This document shows positions 7,279-16,290 of a stretch of DNA of 64,000 bases, one piece after another; position 1 is the first letter of the stretch, and the number at the start of each line of letters is the position of its first letter. The position numbers and the translations under genes were made by a program. This DNA is from Acidobacteriota bacterium (GTDB taxonomy: Bacteria; Acidobacteriota; Blastocatellia; Pyrinomonadales; Pyrinomonadaceae). The notes under the pieces are model-generated. The model did no database searches. It saw only the letters and a program-made list of their open reading frames with translations, and was not told the origin of the DNA. The stretch is taken from the NCBI GenBank assembly GCA_019639155.1, contig JAHBSJ010000003.1, positions 216,521 to 280,520 on the forward strand, written 5' to 3'.

Positions 7279-9060
7279 ATGGAAGCGCAAATGGAAAAAG
7301 AATATATGAAAGGCGGTGAGTTTTTGATCGCCGAGACGACGACGGATGCGGTGTTTACGCCGGAGGATTTTTCGGACGAGCATCGGATGATCGGCGAGAC
7401 CTGCCGCGAATACATCGACAACGAGGTCGCTCCGCAATTGCCGGCGCTCGAGGGCCACGCGTGGGAAGTTGCACGTGATCTGCTGAAAAAGGCAGGCGAA
7501 CTCGGCCTGCTCGGAGCCAACATTCCTGAGGAATACGGCGGAATGGGCCTCGATCAGGTTTCGGGCTGCATCATCGCCGAAATGGTCGGCCGCGGCAGCG
7601 GATTCGGTTCGACATACGGTGCCCAGACCTCGATCGGTTTGCTTCCGATTCTGTATTGGGGCTCGGAAGAACTCAAGAAACAGTGGATACCGGGCATCAT
7701 TTCGGGCGAGATCGTTTCGGCGTATTGTTTGACCGAATCCGGCTCGGGCTCCGATGCTCTCGGAGCGAAATGCGTCGCAAAGCTCAGCGACGATGGCGAA
7801 CATTGGATACTGAACGGCGAGAAAATGTGGATCACGAACGGCGGATTTGCCGATGTGTTCCTTGTTTTTGCAAAGGTTGACGGCGAGAAGGACAAGTTCT
7901 CTTGCTTCCTCGTCCCGCGTTCGGAAAACTGCCGTCCCGGAGCCGAAGAGCACAAGCTCGGCATCAAATCCTCGTCGACGACCGCAGTCATTTTGTCGGA
8001 CGCAAAGATACCGAAAGGCAACCTGATCGGCGAGGTCGGCGACGGTGCAAAGATCGCCTTCAACGTGCTGAATGTCGGCCGTTTCAAACTCGGAGCGTCT
8101 GTCACGGGCGGAGCAAAACTCGCCATTCACGAATCGGTCCGGTACGCCAACGAGCGGCATCAGTTCAACAAGCCGATATCTTCATTCGGAGCGATCAAGC
8201 ATAAACTCGCCGAAATGGCGATCCGCACTTGGGTCGCGGAATCGATCACTTATCGCACGGTCGGAATGATCGACGCGTTGATCGGCGACGGCGCCTCGAG
8301 CGAGAAGAAACTGCAGTCGATCGAGGAATACGCAGTAGAATCGTCGATCAACAAGGTAGCGTGCAGCGAGGCACTCGACTATGTCGTTGACGAGATGGTG
8401 CAGATATATGGCGGCTATGGCTATTCGGCGGATTATCCGGCTGAGAAAGCTTATCGCGATTCACGTATCAACCGCATTTTCGAGGGCACCAACGAGATCA
8501 ATCGGATGCTCATTCCGGGTCAGTTGATGAAACGTGCGATGAAAGGCAAACTGCCGCTGATCCAGGCGGCCCAGGCCCTGCAGGACGAGATACTCAATCC
8601 GCAGATGTCGTTTGACGAAGAAACGGGCCCGCTCGCCGCTGAGACGAAATTGGCTCAGAACGCGAAAAAGATCGCTCTGATGGTGCTCGGCACCGCGGCA
8701 CAGAAATACATGATGGCGCTTTCAGAACAGCAGGAGGTTCTGATCAACTGCGCCGACATCATCATGGACGCATATCAGATGGAATCGGCGATCCTGCGTG
8801 CACTGAAGTATGCGGAAAAGAACGGCGAGGAAGCTGCCGGGCGCTACGTCGACATCGCTGCCGTTTACTGCAACGACGCAATTCAGCGTATCGAGGCGAA
8901 AGCGAAAAACACCATCGCCGCGATCGCCGAAGGCGACGAAGGCCGCACTTTGCTCGTCGCACTGAAGCGGTTTACAAAGAACAATTCGCCCGTCAACACC
9001 ATCGCCGCCCGCCAGCGGATCGCCGATACGATGATCGCAGCGAATACATACACCTACTAG
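7279..9060 (+). CDS. fadE: Acyl-CoA dehydrogenase, long-chain FadE type
   Basis: The 593-residue FAD enzyme carries out the first oxidation of beta-oxidation. The N- and middle-domain motifs AYCLTESGSGSDA and WITNGGFADVFLVFAKV line the flavin and acyl site. Glu402 in IFEGTNEINRML is the expected catalytic base. A C-terminal extension of about 150 helical residues beyond a normal short-chain enzyme matches the 594-residue FadE/VLCAD-like class. A strong AAAGGAGATTT site precedes the ATG. It ends the operon and is followed by a terminator. Confidence 0.95.
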   Translation: MEAQMEKEYMKGGEFLIAETTTDAVFTPEDFSDEHRMIGETCREYIDNEVAPQLPALEGHAWEVARDLLKKAGELGLLGANIPEEYGGMGLDQVSGCIIAEMVGRGSGFGSTYGAQTSIGLLPILYWGSEELKKQWIPGIISGEIVSAYCLTESGSGSDALGAKCVAKLSDDGEHWILNGEKMWITNGGFADVFLVFAKVDGEKDKFSCFLVPRSENCRPGAEEHKLGIKSSSTTAVILSDAKIPKGNLIGEVGDGAKIAFNVLNVGRFKLGASVTGGAKLAIHESVRYANERHQFNKPISSFGAIKHKLAEMAIRTWVAESITYRTVGMIDALIGDGASSEKKLQSIEEYAVESSINKVACSEALDYVVDEMVQIYGGYGYSADYPAEKAYRDSRINRIFEGTNEINRMLIPGQLMKRAMKGKLPLIQAAQALQDEILNPQMSFDEETGPLAAETKLAQNAKKIALMVLGTAAQKYMMALSEQQEVLINCADIIMDAYQMESAILRALKYAEKNGEEAAGRYVDIAAVYCNDAIQRIEAKAKNTIAAIAEGDEGRTLLVALKRFTKNNSPVNTIAARQRIADTMIAANTYTY

Positions 9061-9082
9061 GCACGACGATCCGGTCGAACGA

Positions 9083-9120
9083 AAAATTGCCGCTCGATCT
9101 CACGGGCGGCAATTTTATTT
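9083..9120 (+). terminator. Rho-independent terminator after fadE
   Basis: An 11-bp perfect stem (9083-9093 with 9106-9116) and 12-base loop lie 22 bases past the fadE stop. The 3' arm ends AATTTT and runs into TTTATTT. Because the 5' arm begins AAAATT it could also act on the opposing lipoprotein transcript. Confidence 0.8.
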
Positions 9121-9169
9121 CGGCTATATGATCGACCATCGATCATCAGCAATACCTCAAATCGACAAG

Positions 9170-9826
9170 CTAATTAACCTCAAATTTCGTCAGCTTTGCG
9201 TTCTTGTCCGCTTGGGCACTGACCGATTTACGGGTCGAATCGGACAACGGCGTGATGCGTATGTCTTTTGAGAACGGCAGCCCTCGTTCGACCGTATAGC
9301 CGACCATCTTTCCGCCTTCGACCTCGGCAAGTTTCTCCTTCATCTCTTTTGTCAGTGCCGGGATGCCTGCAAGGTTTACCTCCTTTAGAGGAAAAACATT
9401 GTCGCTCAGTTTGCCGGATCCGTAAATCTTTACGGGCGTCGGTTCAGACAACTTTCCGCTTCTGAACGTGTAACTGTCGATATTATCGGGTTTTGCCGGA
9501 TCCTGAACCTGGGCGGAAGCGTGTGAATCGTAAATATTGATCTTAAGGACATTCGGATTGTCGCTGCCAACCGCTTCGGTCAATTTCGTAACGAAAGCAG
9601 CAATGCTCTCTTCGCTTTCATAGACACGCACCTTTTCGGCGTTGCTATCAGCAGGCGAGGCAGCATTCGGCTTTGACGGCGAGCTGTTCGCCCCTTCATT
9701 CTGGGCAACCGAGTTTGCGGCCTCGTTCAATTTATCAGCAATGCCGCCGCACCCGAGCGTCAGTAAGATCAGAAGGCCAACAGCAGCAGCAGCCTGCAAA
9801 GAGTTTGTTTTGGACAGTTTGCTCAT
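9170..9826 (-). CDS. Lipoprotein of unknown function
   Basis: The 218-residue product has a signal peptide with lipobox LTLGC, followed by a low-complexity Asn/Ala/Ser linker of about 40 residues and a folded C-terminal domain. The start was chosen at ATG 9826 because GGAGATCT lies just upstream; a longer frame from 9877 adds a non-signal-like N-terminus. The mature domain (VRVYESEESIAAFVTKLTEAVG, then FPLKEVNLAGIPAL) is not one I recognise. It converges on fadE. Confidence 0.75.
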   Translation of the reverse strand: MSKLSKTNSLQAAAAVGLLILLTLGCGGIADKLNEAANSVAQNEGANSSPSKPNAASPADSNAEKVRVYESEESIAAFVTKLTEAVGSDNPNVLKINIYDSHASAQVQDPAKPDNIDSYTFRSGKLSEPTPVKIYGSGKLSDNVFPLKEVNLAGIPALTKEMKEKLAEVEGGKMVGYTVERGLPFSKDIRITPLSDSTRKSVSAQADKNAKLTKFEVN

Positions 9827-10013
9827 AGATCTCCAATTTTCTAATAAGATTTGGACACAAGATAAGGAATGCCACAATTCTAATTTACGTGGTCACGTTT
9901 TGTCCAAATCGAGCAGAAAAATATGACGTTTAGCTGACGATGAAGTTTGTGATATTATTCACAGATCCAGATCGAAGCTCGCCATCAATCCTGCGGCGTC
10001 GGCCGTTCCGGCT

Positions 10014-10319
10014 GTGGCCGGTACCGCAGCATATTTCGCCGATCGCAATGCTAAAGATCGCAATTCAATGCATGGCAGGCTGGCAATGATGGGTGCGAAC
10101 GCGGCTTCCGTTATCGCTGTCCCGACCGATCGGTTCGTTGATGGGAGGATGCGGAACAACGGCCTTCATGGATTCGGAAACACTATCGCGATCACCCCGG
10201 ACGGCACCGTCAATCCGGCATTCCGGCAAGCGACCGACGTCACCGCAAATGCGTTTTTCGTCGCGTTCAAAACCGGGACCGATGCGAATACGACGCTTGG
10301 ATATATCAAACTAAAATAA
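10014..10319 (+). pseudogene. Possible remnant or small ORF upstream of a lipoprotein gene
   Basis: An open frame from GTG 10014 to TAA 10319 has codon use like the neighbouring genes (many GAC, ATC and CCG codons). The protein-like text continues upstream of the GTG to about 9933 without any start codon before a stop at 9924. This suggests the tail of a gene that lost its 5' end. The C-terminal part (NTIAITPDGTVNPAF, FFVAFKTGTDANTTLGYIKL) has beta-strand character. No ribosome-binding site is visible, and the family is unknown. Confidence 0.35.
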
Positions 10320-10331
10320 TCGGAGATCTCA

Positions 10332-10904
10332 ATGAAACTAAATACGATAATGTTGACGATCGCAATGTCCATATTGGCGGCTTGCGGCGGCGGTGCGGGT
10401 GGTTCGAAGATCACCATTTCGTTCAACGGCACTTCGGTGCCGTTGGATGTGAAGTCGTCAGGGGTCTACCCGTCAACTAAGACGTTCTCGATGACAAAGG
10501 ACGGCGAAACGACGATGACAAAGGCGGTCAATCACTATGTCGCTCTTTCCAACTTTGAAATGGAAACCAAAGGTCCTGTGACGATGGGCAAGGCACTGAC
10601 GGGAGACGGCAATGTACGCGTCACCTTTCAGATAGTCGGTGACGAAGGAACTGACGAAAAAGCCGCGGTCAAGACCGGAACCTATGCCGCGAAATGCGAT
10701 AAATACAATTGCGTCGATTATCTGCAGGTCTCGCGATTTACGGGTGGAAAGGAAGAGAAGATATCGTTCACGATGTCCAAGGCAGAAGGCGAGATCAAGA
10801 TCACGTCTGTGACCGACGACACGATCTCGGGCGAGGTGAACGTTTCAGAGGGCCAACATAGCGTCAAGGGCAGTTTTACCGCCAAAGTAACAACCAAACG
10901 ATAG
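10332..10904 (+). CDS. Lipoprotein of unknown function
   Basis: The 190-residue product begins with a signal peptide and lipobox (SILAACGGG), so it should be anchored in a membrane. The mature part is Thr/Lys-rich and predicted to be mostly beta strands (VRVTFQIVGD, KISFTMSKAEGEIKITSV, DTISGEVNVSEG). It has one internal cysteine pair in AAKCDKYNCVDYL. A GGAGAT site precedes the ATG. Its stop is followed by a strong bidirectional terminator shared with the opposing gene. Confidence 0.8.
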   Translation: MKLNTIMLTIAMSILAACGGGAGGSKITISFNGTSVPLDVKSSGVYPSTKTFSMTKDGETTMTKAVNHYVALSNFEMETKGPVTMGKALTGDGNVRVTFQIVGDEGTDEKAAVKTGTYAAKCDKYNCVDYLQVSRFTGGKEEKISFTMSKAEGEIKITSVTDDTISGEVNVSEGQHSVKGSFTAKVTTKR

Positions 10905-10916
10905 CGGCCAAATACA

Positions 10917-10947
10917 AAGAAAGCCCCATCATTGGAGGGGCTTTCTT
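10917..10947. terminator. Bidirectional rho-independent terminator
   Basis: A perfect 11-bp stem, AAGAAAGCCCC (10917-10927) with GGGGCTTTCTT (10937-10947), encloses a 9-base loop. It sits between two convergent genes, and the A- and T-rich ends suit termination from both sides. Confidence 0.88.
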
Positions 10948-10964
10948 ACCAAAGTGACCAGAGG

Positions 10965-11375
10965 TCAGTATCGCGGATAATTGCGCGGTTTCTGTTTTGC
11001 GGTGACGATGGTTCCGGTCGCGAGTCCGACACCTGCACCGATCAGTGCACCTTTTTTGCCGCCGACAGCCGCTCCTACCGCAGCACCGGCCGCAGTTCCG
11101 ACCGACAGATTGATCGCTTTTCGATGACGGTCATAAACGTTCGGCTGCTTGACCTCGTAATACCCGTTGTTGCCATAGTACCCTTCATTGCCATAGTTGC
11201 GGCCGTTTTGATAGCGGGCTTGGCTGTAGCGTGCATTCCCGCTTCTTCTTTCGCTGCGCGCCTTGTTACTGTCCTTGCAATATTTGCCCTGTGCATTTGT
11301 TTCGACGGTGCCGAAAGCGATCAGGCCGATAGCGAATACTGCCGATGTCATGATTGCGGAAATTGTTCTTTTCAT
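10965..11375 (-). CDS. Exported glycine-zipper protein
   Basis: The 136-residue product has a signal peptide (MKRTISAIMTSAVFAIGLIAFG), then an Asn/Tyr/Gly/Arg-rich linker. A glycine-zipper segment near the C-terminus follows (VGTAAGAAVGAAVGGKKG, then ALIGAGVGLATGTIV). Such repeats form membrane-embedded or oligomeric helices in outer-membrane and periplasmic proteins. Start 11375 was preferred to an upstream ATG at 11423 because GAGGAGTAAT lies before it and it begins the signal peptide. The role is unknown. Confidence 0.8.
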   Translation of the reverse strand: MKRTISAIMTSAVFAIGLIAFGTVETNAQGKYCKDSNKARSERRSGNARYSQARYQNGRNYGNEGYYGNNGYYEVKQPNVYDRHRKAINLSVGTAAGAAVGAAVGGKKGALIGAGVGLATGTIVTAKQKPRNYPRY

Positions 11376-11596
11376 TGTATTACTCCTCTTGGTATGAATT
11401 ACGGCACTAGGGGGCCGCTTCACTGTTCATTAGGGCAAGGTGCGTGCCATGATATGGAAATATTGATATAAAAGGAGTTAACGTTTTATGTCGGTTATCC
11501 GACCGATCGAAGCCTGACGATATCGTCTGCCAATAAGCGAAATCGTCTGCCATAGGTACAAACAAGCGCAGAATTGCCGTTTTTGAGGGAAATGAT

Positions 11597-11908
11597 ATGG
11601 AGCAGTATCGGGTCATAAAATATGACGGCGGCACCATCGATGAGTCCAATTGCAGCCGTGTCCTCGCTGACGAAGGCTATTTCAGTTTTCGTTGGTCCGA
11701 CGCACCCGGAGCCGTCTATCCCGATCATCACCACTCGACCGATCAGTCGCATTGGATATTGAGCGGACGGTTGGAACTGACCGTCGAGGGATACGGGACC
11801 TTCGTTCTTGAAGCAGGTGACCGCGACATCATGCCTGCTGGCACCAAACACAGCGCCCGCGTACTCGGAAATGAACCGGTTGTTTATCTCATTGGCGAAA
11901 AGAGCTGA
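11597..11908 (+). CDS. Small cupin-domain protein
   Basis: The 103-residue single-domain cupin carries the metal-site pattern DHHHSTDQSHWILSGRLEL (conserved cupin motif 1) and GDRDIMPAGTKHSARV (motif 2). The histidines should bind a divalent metal. The fold covers sugar isomerases, dioxygenases and transcription cofactors, so no substrate is assigned. AGGGAAATGAT precedes the ATG. The 170 bases upstream, between divergent genes, probably hold promoters, though I see no clear -35/-10 pair. Confidence 0.8.
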   Translation: MEQYRVIKYDGGTIDESNCSRVLADEGYFSFRWSDAPGAVYPDHHHSTDQSHWILSGRLELTVEGYGTFVLEAGDRDIMPAGTKHSARVLGNEPVVYLIGEKS

Positions 11909-11990
11909 TATTTGTTAAACATTGCGCGCCACATGTGTTAAGATTTTTTCGAACGGCCTTTCCGGCTAATTTCTCCGTCCATAGAAAACT

Positions 11991-12839
11991 ATGCTGAAAG
12001 AGGGACTTCCTGAGCTTGCGCTCTTTTTTGATCTGGAATGGGTGCCCGACGCTGCCGGAGCGCGGCGGTTGTTCGATCTGCCTGAAGACACGCCGGAGTT
12101 GGAAGCGATGCAGGCTCTGTGGCAGCACATGCCGAGCTATGATGCGGAGAAAACGCCGCGGCCTTTCTTGAAGTACATGTTCTCGCGGGTCGTTTCGATC
12201 GCGTTTCTTTCGCGAAAAACGGTCTTTCGTGACAACGAAAAGCAACCCGAATTCGCACTTAACTCACTTCCGAAACTGCCGATACAGGACGGCGATCTAA
12301 ATGAAGCTGAGATGATCGGGCGATTTCTGTATATGATCGGTGAGCGAAAACCGCAGCTTGTCGGATTTAATTCGGGCGATTCCGACGTTCAAGTTTTGAT
12401 ACAGCGTGGAATGATAAACGAGGTCACGGCGCCGAAATTCAGCGAACGTCCCGCGAAGCCTTGGGACGGTAAAGATTATTTCGACGCCCGAAACAGCGAA
12501 GGTCATCTCGATCTGTTGAAACGGCTTTCGGGCGGTGCAATGTCGCCTAAGTTGGACGAATTTGCGAAGCTTTGCGGTTATCCCGGTAAGATCGATGTCA
12601 AAGGCGACCAGGTTACCGACCTTTGGATTGCGGGTGAATTCACGAAGATCGTCGAATACAACATGATCGACACGCTGAACACCTATTTTGTCTGGCTAAG
12701 AATGGCGTATTTTGCAGGTTTGTTCAGCGAAGAAGAATACTTCGCCGAGCATGAAGCCTTTCGTGCTTTTCTCGAAGCCGAGACTGCAAAGCCGGAAAAA
12801 GCATTTCTTTCGGGGTTCCTCGCAAAATGGCCTGAATAG
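11991..12839 (+). CDS. Predicted 3'-5' exonuclease, PolB-exonuclease-like
   Basis: The 282-residue protein has the three DEDDy exonuclease motifs in order: FDLEW with Asp14 and Glu16 (ExoI), VGFNSGDSDVQVL with Asp132 (ExoII), and EYNMIDTLNTY (ExoIII, YxxxD) in the C-terminal part. This matches the stand-alone family related to the proofreading domain of DNA polymerase B (DNA_pol_B_exo2). It lacks polymerase and helicase parts. It is followed 5 bases later by the FkbM gene. The nucleic-acid substrate in vivo is unknown. Confidence 0.85.
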   Translation: MLKEGLPELALFFDLEWVPDAAGARRLFDLPEDTPELEAMQALWQHMPSYDAEKTPRPFLKYMFSRVVSIAFLSRKTVFRDNEKQPEFALNSLPKLPIQDGDLNEAEMIGRFLYMIGERKPQLVGFNSGDSDVQVLIQRGMINEVTAPKFSERPAKPWDGKDYFDARNSEGHLDLLKRLSGGAMSPKLDEFAKLCGYPGKIDVKGDQVTDLWIAGEFTKIVEYNMIDTLNTYFVWLRMAYFAGLFSEEEYFAEHEAFRAFLEAETAKPEKAFLSGFLAKWPE

Positions 12840-12844
12840 AACTT

Positions 12845-13573
12845 ATGGGTTTGGCTCGCAGCGTCGGCAGATTCATCTTTGGCAAACTGCTGCCGCAGCG
12901 GCCTTATCGGGTCATCCGCGGACCGTTGAAGGGCGCCCGGTTCATTCTAGGTTCTCTGTCAGGAGAAGGAGGGGGTGCAAGCGTGTATTTTGGGGATATG
13001 GAGCCCGAGCAGACCGAGCGCATGGCCTCCGAGATCTCAGCGGGTGACATCTTTTTCGACGTTGGGGCAAATGTAGGATATTACTCGATACTTGCGTCGA
13101 GCATTGTTGGAAAGGACGGTCTCGTTGTGTCATTTGAGCCGCTCGATCGGAATCGTTCATTCCTCGAAAAACACAAAGAACTTAATGCGGCCGAGAACAT
13201 GCAAATATTACCGTTTGCGATATCTGATGCGTCAGGAACCGCGATGTTCTTTGAAGGAAGCGACCCAGCGATGGGTGGCCTGACGGTCAAAGACGGACGC
13301 GAATTCGAAGTCGAGACCGTAACTCTGGACGACGTGGTATCGCGGATCGGACACACGCCGACAGTGATGAAGATCGACGTTGAGGGAGCCGAAATGGCGG
13401 TACTGAAAGGCGGCGAGGGGACACTTCGATCCGCTAAGCCCAAGATATTCCTCTCAACACATTCTCCTGATCTACGACGCGACTGTATTGCGATACTCAG
13501 TACTATCGGATACTTCTGTGAGCCGTTAATGGACGGCGAATCGGACGAATTCTTTTGCGAATTTCGAACATAG
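12845..13573 (+). CDS. FkbM-family methyltransferase
   Basis: The 242-residue protein has the FkbM order of motifs. FFDVGANVGYYSILAS is the SAM-binding motif I, VVSFEPLDRNRSFLEKH follows, then VTLDDVV and MKIDVEGAEMAVLKGG, whose acidic residues are typical of the family. FkbM enzymes O-methylate sugars, polyketides or lipids; the acceptor here cannot be deduced. It sits tightly between the exonuclease and the DNA methyltransferase (5- and 7-base gaps), so one transcript is likely, although the functions look unrelated. Confidence 0.85.
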   Translation: MGLARSVGRFIFGKLLPQRPYRVIRGPLKGARFILGSLSGEGGGASVYFGDMEPEQTERMASEISAGDIFFDVGANVGYYSILASSIVGKDGLVVSFEPLDRNRSFLEKHKELNAAENMQILPFAISDASGTAMFFEGSDPAMGGLTVKDGREFEVETVTLDDVVSRIGHTPTVMKIDVEGAEMAVLKGGEGTLRSAKPKIFLSTHSPDLRRDCIAILSTIGYFCEPLMDGESDEFFCEFRT

Positions 13574-13580
13574 AATTCAT

Positions 13581-14381
13581 ATGAATATCGAACTCGGGGA
13601 AATTTACAACGAAAACTGTCTGGAAACTATGCAGCGCATGCCGGACGGTTTCATCGACATGACGCTTACAAGCCCGCCGTACGACGACCTGCGGGAATAC
13701 AATGGCTACCACTTTCCGGTCGAGGAGATCAGTGTCGAATTATATCGCGTCACTGCTGACGGCGGTGTTGTCGTTTGGGTTGTTGGCGACAGGACGGTGA
13801 ATGGCGACGAGACACTCACGAGTTTCAAGCACGCGTTCGCGTTTCGCGAGGCCGGATTCAAGGTCCACGATACGATGATCTATGCCAAGAACAATCCCAT
13901 CCCGAGCGACTGCGGCAAACGCTATCGGCAGTGTTTTGAGTATATGTTCTGCTTTTCCAAGGGCCAGCCAAAGACCTTTAACCCGCTGACGATGCCGATA
14001 AAACAGGAAAAGGCCTTCAAATCCTTTAGGATAACCAGCGTCGGCCGAAACGACCTTGCCCACGATCATGTTGCCCCGAAAGAACGTAAGCTGAACAATA
14101 TCTTCTTTTATAACGTCGGGACATCGAGTTCGCGTGACAAGATCGCTTTTGGACATCCCGCGATCTTTCCTGAAAAGCTCGCCGAGGACCAGATCACGAC
14201 GTGGACGAACGATGGCGATATCGTTTACGACCCGTTCATGGGCAGCGGCACTACGGCAAAGGCCGCACTTTTGCTGGGACGACAATGGTTAGGATCGGAG
14301 ATATCATCGGAATATGTCGATATTGCCGAGACGCGGATCGCAGCATATCTGGACGAGCCAAAAATAGCGGCAGTAAAATAA
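13581..14381 (+). CDS. Orphan site-specific DNA methyltransferase (N4/N6 amino type)
   Basis: The 266-residue protein has catalytic motif IV TSPPYDD (residues 30-36) near the N-terminus and the SAM-binding motif I DPFMGSGTTA (217-226) near the C-terminus. This is the beta-class order seen in DpnA-like and N4-cytosine enzymes; SPPY rather than DPPY favours N4-methylcytosine. No restriction endonuclease gene adjoins it, so an epigenetic or protective role is more likely than restriction-modification. The recognition sequence cannot be read from the gene. Confidence 0.85.
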   Translation: MNIELGEIYNENCLETMQRMPDGFIDMTLTSPPYDDLREYNGYHFPVEEISVELYRVTADGGVVVWVVGDRTVNGDETLTSFKHAFAFREAGFKVHDTMIYAKNNPIPSDCGKRYRQCFEYMFCFSKGQPKTFNPLTMPIKQEKAFKSFRITSVGRNDLAHDHVAPKERKLNNIFFYNVGTSSSRDKIAFGHPAIFPEKLAEDQITTWTNDGDIVYDPFMGSGTTAKAALLLGRQWLGSEISSEYVDIAETRIAAYLDEPKIAAVK

Positions 14382-14433
14382 CAACCATTACGCGTTGGCA
14401 CGCGTCTATTGTTTGTCAGGGAGCATCATAGAA

Positions 14434-14961
14434 ATGAAATCGTTGTTTTTTGCCGGGTCAGTACTACTCGCTTTTTCATTTTCCATGTCGGCGCAGCCGC
14501 GTCCGGCTGAAGTTGCAATGCAGGCACAGACTTCTCCGCAAACCGTCGAGGCTCGTTATGAGGGCGGGATGTTCGGCTACAGCAAGAAAGAGAGTGGCTA
14601 TTTGCGTATGGATGATGAAAATGAGCGGCTGATCTTTCTGAACAAAGAAAAGAAAGAGCTTTTCGGGCTGCCGTATGCATCTCTCCTTGTCCTTTATCCA
14701 AACTCGCAGTCCGTAACTTCAACTACCGGTAATGTTGTCAGGCATATTCCGGTGCCGGGTGCGGGACTCGCGGGCCTAATAAAAGAAAAACGGCGATTCA
14801 TGGTAGTTCAGTTCAGCGATCCGGATGTCGCCGTGACCGGCACTGCAAGCTTTAAGATAGATAAAAAAGAAGTACTTGATTCGCTGATGCAGACGCTTGC
14901 GGGCAAGGCCGGATTGACCCAACGAGGTGATTCGTATTACCGTTCAAGGAATTCCAAGTAG
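14434..14961 (+). CDS. Exported protein of unknown function
   Basis: The 175-residue product starts with a signal peptide (MKSLFFAGSVLLAFSFSMSAQ). The mature part contains beta-rich segments (EARYEGGMFGYSKKESGYL, RLIFLNKEKKELFGLPYASL) reminiscent of PH-like or short-lipid-binding folds, then a helical tail. The ATG at 14434 follows GGGAGCATC; an upstream ATG at 14395 would spoil the signal peptide. No family is recognised. It converges on rsmE with a 2-base gap and no visible terminator. Confidence 0.75.
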   Translation: MKSLFFAGSVLLAFSFSMSAQPRPAEVAMQAQTSPQTVEARYEGGMFGYSKKESGYLRMDDENERLIFLNKEKKELFGLPYASLLVLYPNSQSVTSTTGNVVRHIPVPGAGLAGLIKEKRRFMVVQFSDPDVAVTGTASFKIDKKEVLDSLMQTLAGKAGLTQRGDSYYRSRNSK

Positions 14962-14963
14962 GC

Positions 14964-15680
14964 TTATTTCAGGTCTCCGAAGCGATGCTGGACGATAGCC
15001 GTCAATGCTATCGCGGCTGTTTCGGCTCGCATGATCCTGCCGCCGAACGTGATTAATTCAGTACTTTGATCCCGCCTTGCGATGTCAATCTCATCATCTT
15101 CCCAACCACCTTCGGGGCCGACAATGACTGTTATATTTTCGACAACCTCTGTCGACATATTTCCGCCGCCGCGTTCTGAGAAGAACAGACATTTTCCGTT
15201 AACTCTCGAAAACAAATTCGCAAACTCGATGGGTTTCTTGACCGACATCAATTTTGCTCTACCACATTGTTTCGTTGCATCCAGAGCTATTCGACGCCAG
15301 CGGGGCATTTGCTTTTCGAGGTTTTTCGGTATCTTCTCCGTACGCGAAGTGATGAGCGGTATGAAGGTTGTGACGCCGAGTTCGACAGCCTTTTGAATAC
15401 AAAGATCGGTCTTGTCGCCTTTCATCAAAGCGGCGGCGAGCGAAATTTTCAGAGGCGATTCAGGAGCCGAAGGCTCGGCCTCCGCAAGTATTTCGAGGGT
15501 CGCTATTCTTTTCGACGCCGATGCCACGCGGCAAAGAAATTCGCTGCCTTCGCCGTCGAATAGATCGACCTCATCACCTACTTTCAAACGCAGCACGCTG
15601 CAGAGGTGATGGCTCTCTTGCTCGTCGAGCTGAACCATGTTGCCCTTAAACGAATCAGGCGGTGCGTAAAAGCGTCGCAT
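14964..15680 (-). CDS. rsmE: 16S rRNA (uracil-1498-N3)-methyltransferase
   Basis: The 238-residue protein methylates U1498 of 16S rRNA using SAM. An N-terminal PUA-like RNA-binding domain (MRRFYAPPDSFKGNMVQL, then HHLCSVLRLKVGDEVDLFDG) is followed by a SPOUT domain. Its trefoil knot is visible in VIVGPEGGWEDDEID and ITFGGRIMRAETAAIALTAI. Length and start are normal. It is the last gene of a minus-strand run with the unknown gene and the heptose genes. Confidence 0.93.
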   Translation of the reverse strand: MRRFYAPPDSFKGNMVQLDEQESHHLCSVLRLKVGDEVDLFDGEGSEFLCRVASASKRIATLEILAEAEPSAPESPLKISLAAALMKGDKTDLCIQKAVELGVTTFIPLITSRTEKIPKNLEKQMPRWRRIALDATKQCGRAKLMSVKKPIEFANLFSRVNGKCLFFSERGGGNMSTEVVENITVIVGPEGGWEDDEIDIARRDQSTELITFGGRIMRAETAAIALTAIVQHRFGDLK

Positions 15681-15684
15681 AGTC

Positions 15685-16290
15685 CTATTCGGCTTCGCCG
15701 AGCCTTCCGAAAAGCTCGCGAAATTCCGCGGATCCGAGCCGCAATAACACCCAATCCTCGAAGGCGTCGGGCGTCTGCAGCCATACGGTCAGCCAACGTG
15801 CGATCTCGCGAAAGGAGTGCCGCTCAATGACGGCCAGAGCTTCGTTTTCTGCAACTTCCAACGAACGTTTCTTCGCATCGAGTGCGATCTGCCGGGAGTG
15901 GCGCAGGCCGTTCTTATCGCCGATCTGCTTGTAGCGGCGGCGCATGTTCTCCAGATTTCGAATTGATGAAAGTGCGCCATTGAGGGTCTCAAACTTGCCG
16001 ACACCACGTTCTTCCGCAGCTTGGGGTTGTTGCGTGAAACGCTTCACGTAAAGCGACATTATCTCAGGATGCCGCAGTTCTGCTCCTTCGTCGGCTAGTT
16101 TGCGAGCCGTGATCATCGGTGAATCAACCGCAAATTCGCCGAATACTTCTTTCACGATCGATTCGATCTCAAGTATCTCCTTGGCTCCAACGCTCTCGCA
16201 ATCCAAATATTCCCAAACCTCGATGATAAGTTCATCTTTTGTCCGGGCGTTCCAAGTTCGACTTGAAGCCTGATCAGTCACGTACCGCAT
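15685..16290 (-). CDS. Conserved-looking protein of unknown function
   Basis: The 201-residue, mostly helical soluble protein has no signal peptide or recognised motif. Notable stretches are TKDELIIEVWEYLDCESVGA and a C-terminal FREIARWLTVWLQTPDAFEDWVLL. Start 16290 was chosen for the AAGGATCA site; a longer frame exists. It overlaps the end of hldC by 17 bases and ends 4 bases before rsmE, so it belongs to that operon. A role in envelope or ribosome biology can only be guessed from position. Confidence 0.72.
   Translation of the reverse strand: MRYVTDQASSRTWNARTKDELIIEVWEYLDCESVGAKEILEIESIVKEVFGEFAVDSPMITARKLADEGAELRHPEIMSLYVKRFTQQPQAAEERGVGKFETLNGALSSIRNLENMRRRYKQIGDKNGLRHSRQIALDAKKRSLEVAENEALAVIERHSFREIARWLTVWLQTPDAFEDWVLLRLGSAEFRELFGRLGEAE

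Noticed and set aside
7234..8160. 308-codon open frame on the - strand
   Set aside because: It is antisense to fadE in a high-GC third-position shadow and has no family motif.
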